Source: Anaerolineae bacterium
GTDB taxonomy: Bacteria; Chloroflexota; Anaerolineae; 4572-78; J111
Assembly (NCBI GenBank): GCA_020433785.1
Contig: JAGRCC010001013.1
Coordinates: forward strand, 1-13,063
Length of the DNA stretch: 13,063 bases
Direction of reading: 5' to 3'
Part shown: positions 12,597 to 13,063 of the stretch, one piece after another
How positions within the stretch are numbered: position 1 is the first letter of the stretch
Layout: each line of letters begins with the position of its first letter
Position numbers and translations under genes: made by a program
Notes under the pieces: generated by a model
Database searches by the model: none
Told to the model about the DNA's origin: nothing
What the model saw: only the letters and a program-made list of their open reading frames with translations

Positions 12597-12803
12597 ATGA
12601 ACATATCTAGTGTATCCGCCGCCGGTTATGGCGGTGGGCAAATGGCAACCAGTCTCGCAGCCAGCGCCAGTCAAGTCAAGAATCTCCAGGTTCAAGACGA
12701 GATAGCGGTCTCGGTCATCCGCCAGGTGCAGGATCAGCAAAAACAGATGGCTGAAAGTCTGGTCAAAATGATGGATCAAAGTACAGTTGATGTGTATGCT
12801 TAA
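12597..12803 (+). CDS. YjfB-family putative motility protein (68 aa)
   Basis: The 68-residue length, the MNISS opening, and the pattern VQDEIAVSVIRQVQDQQKQM followed by AESLVKMMD match the small YjfB family (putative motility protein), in which a central VS-V-K/R helix with glutamines precedes a leucine-rich helix. The biochemical role of the family is not known. ACGGAGGT lies 5 nt before the ATG. A sigma-28-like promoter directly upstream and a strong terminator directly downstream make it a single-gene transcription unit, separate from the protease cluster. Its presence suggests the host has, or descends from, a flagellated lineage; no other motility gene is in the window. Confidence 0.75.
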   Translation: MNISSVSAAGYGGGQMATSLAASASQVKNLQVQDEIAVSVIRQVQDQQKQMAESLVKMMDQSTVDVYA

Positions 12804-12825
12804 TCCATCATAACTTTCTCTCTCG

Positions 12826-12865
12826 AAAAAAGGCCCGTGATTTGCGTAAATCACGGGCCTTTTTT
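12826..12865. terminator. Strong bidirectional intrinsic terminator
   Basis: A perfect 18-bp stem (12826-12843 with 12848-12865) has a 4-nt GCGT loop, a GC-rich core GGCCCGTGA and A/T runs on both flanks. It serves the YjfB gene (plus) and the converging SnoaL-like gene (minus), whose stop codon directly abuts the stem at 12866. Confidence 0.92.
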
Positions 12866-13063
12866 CTACACCGGCACTGAATTGCCTTCCTCTTGACCGG
12901 GGGTGGGCAGAGAAACGTGAGACTGGACCAGGAGCCATTCGTCGCCTCGGTGTTCCAGAACAGCGGTCATCCGGAAAGGAAACGATATCGCCTGGCCGCC
13001 GACCTGACCTTGGCCCAAGCCCTCCGCCGAGACCCAGGCTACCGGCCCCGCCGCTGAAACTTG
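12866..13063 (-). CDS. SnoaL/NTF2-like domain protein, C-terminal part
   Basis: The minus-strand frame is open from the window edge to TAG at 12868-12866, giving the last 65 residues. The segment VAWVSAEG, then FPFRMTAVLEHRGDEWLLVQ and SHVSLPTP is the terminal beta-hairpin pattern of SnoaL_3/NTF2-like (DUF4440-type) proteins: R.T.VL...G.W...Q.H.S. These small cone-shaped domains bind ligands or act as isomerases; the ligand cannot be told from this fragment. The N-terminal half lies outside the window. It converges on the YjfB gene and shares its terminator. Confidence 0.7.
   Translation of the reverse strand, partial: QVSAAGPVAWVSAEGLGQGQVGGQAISFPFRMTAVLEHRGDEWLLVQSHVSLPTPGQEEGNSVPV

Noticed and set aside
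12582..12938. 118-codon minus-strand frame across the YjfB gene and terminator
   Set aside because: It runs through a perfect 18-bp terminator and opposite a gene with its own promoter and ribosome site. The real minus-strand gene there uses the frame ending at 12866.

Overview
The window looks like accessory chromosomal DNA from a Chloroflexota bacterium (Anaerolineae/Caldilineae-like). This is an inference from gene style, not from a marker gene. The signs are a CHAT protease that opens with a short beta-strand leader and carries a TPTATATP-type linker after its membrane helix, Cys-containing LysM repeats, Asp-rich TPR arrays, XRE regulators, and variable GC content. No rRNA, tRNA, transposase or CRISPR array is visible.

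Left part (1-1449, minus strand). A truncated gene for a small conserved protein (start at 199) is followed by a 65-aa basic ORF (start at 754) and an XRE-type regulator (start at 1449). The first two share a 41-nt promoter-like block and the same Shine-Dalgarno context, although their proteins are unrelated. A strong bidirectional terminator (376-410) and an 83-bp palindromic element (434-516) lie between them. The 656-bp gap at 1450-2105 holds operator-like dyads, a composite hairpin and the probable promoter of the rightward operon.

Centre (2106-11404, plus strand). Six genes run in one direction. In order they encode: a membrane TPR protein with an N-terminal glycine-rich QVG motif; a 96-aa protein with a Gly/Pro/Arg tail; a CHAT (caspase-like) protease fused through a membrane helix to an extracytoplasmic sensor/TPR region; a membrane-anchored protein with three LysM domains; a metzincin-type zinc protease; and a C25/gingipain-like clan CD cysteine protease. 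The CHAT, LysM and metzincin genes are tightly spaced (1 and 21 nt).

Right part (11454-13063). A second complete copy of the small conserved protein (minus strand) lies back-to-back with a 107-aa XRE protein. The C-terminal tail of that protein repeats the QVG motif of the TPR membrane protein. Next come a long hairpin, a YjfB-family motility-type small protein behind a sigma-28/sigma-D-like promoter, a perfect 18-bp-stem terminator, and the 3' end of a SnoaL/NTF2-like gene.

Working model (inference). Two membrane proteins share one type of extracytoplasmic sensor/TPR module. One carries a CHAT protease on the cytoplasmic side and the other carries a putative amyloid-type homotypic motif. 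The same motif on an HTH protein could link envelope sensing to transcription or assembly. The two other proteases lack signal peptides and could be downstream parts of a cytoplasmic proteolytic cascade. A shared upstream element before both motif-bearing genes (1717-1813 and 11887-11979) suggests co-regulation. I do not recognise this arrangement as a named system.
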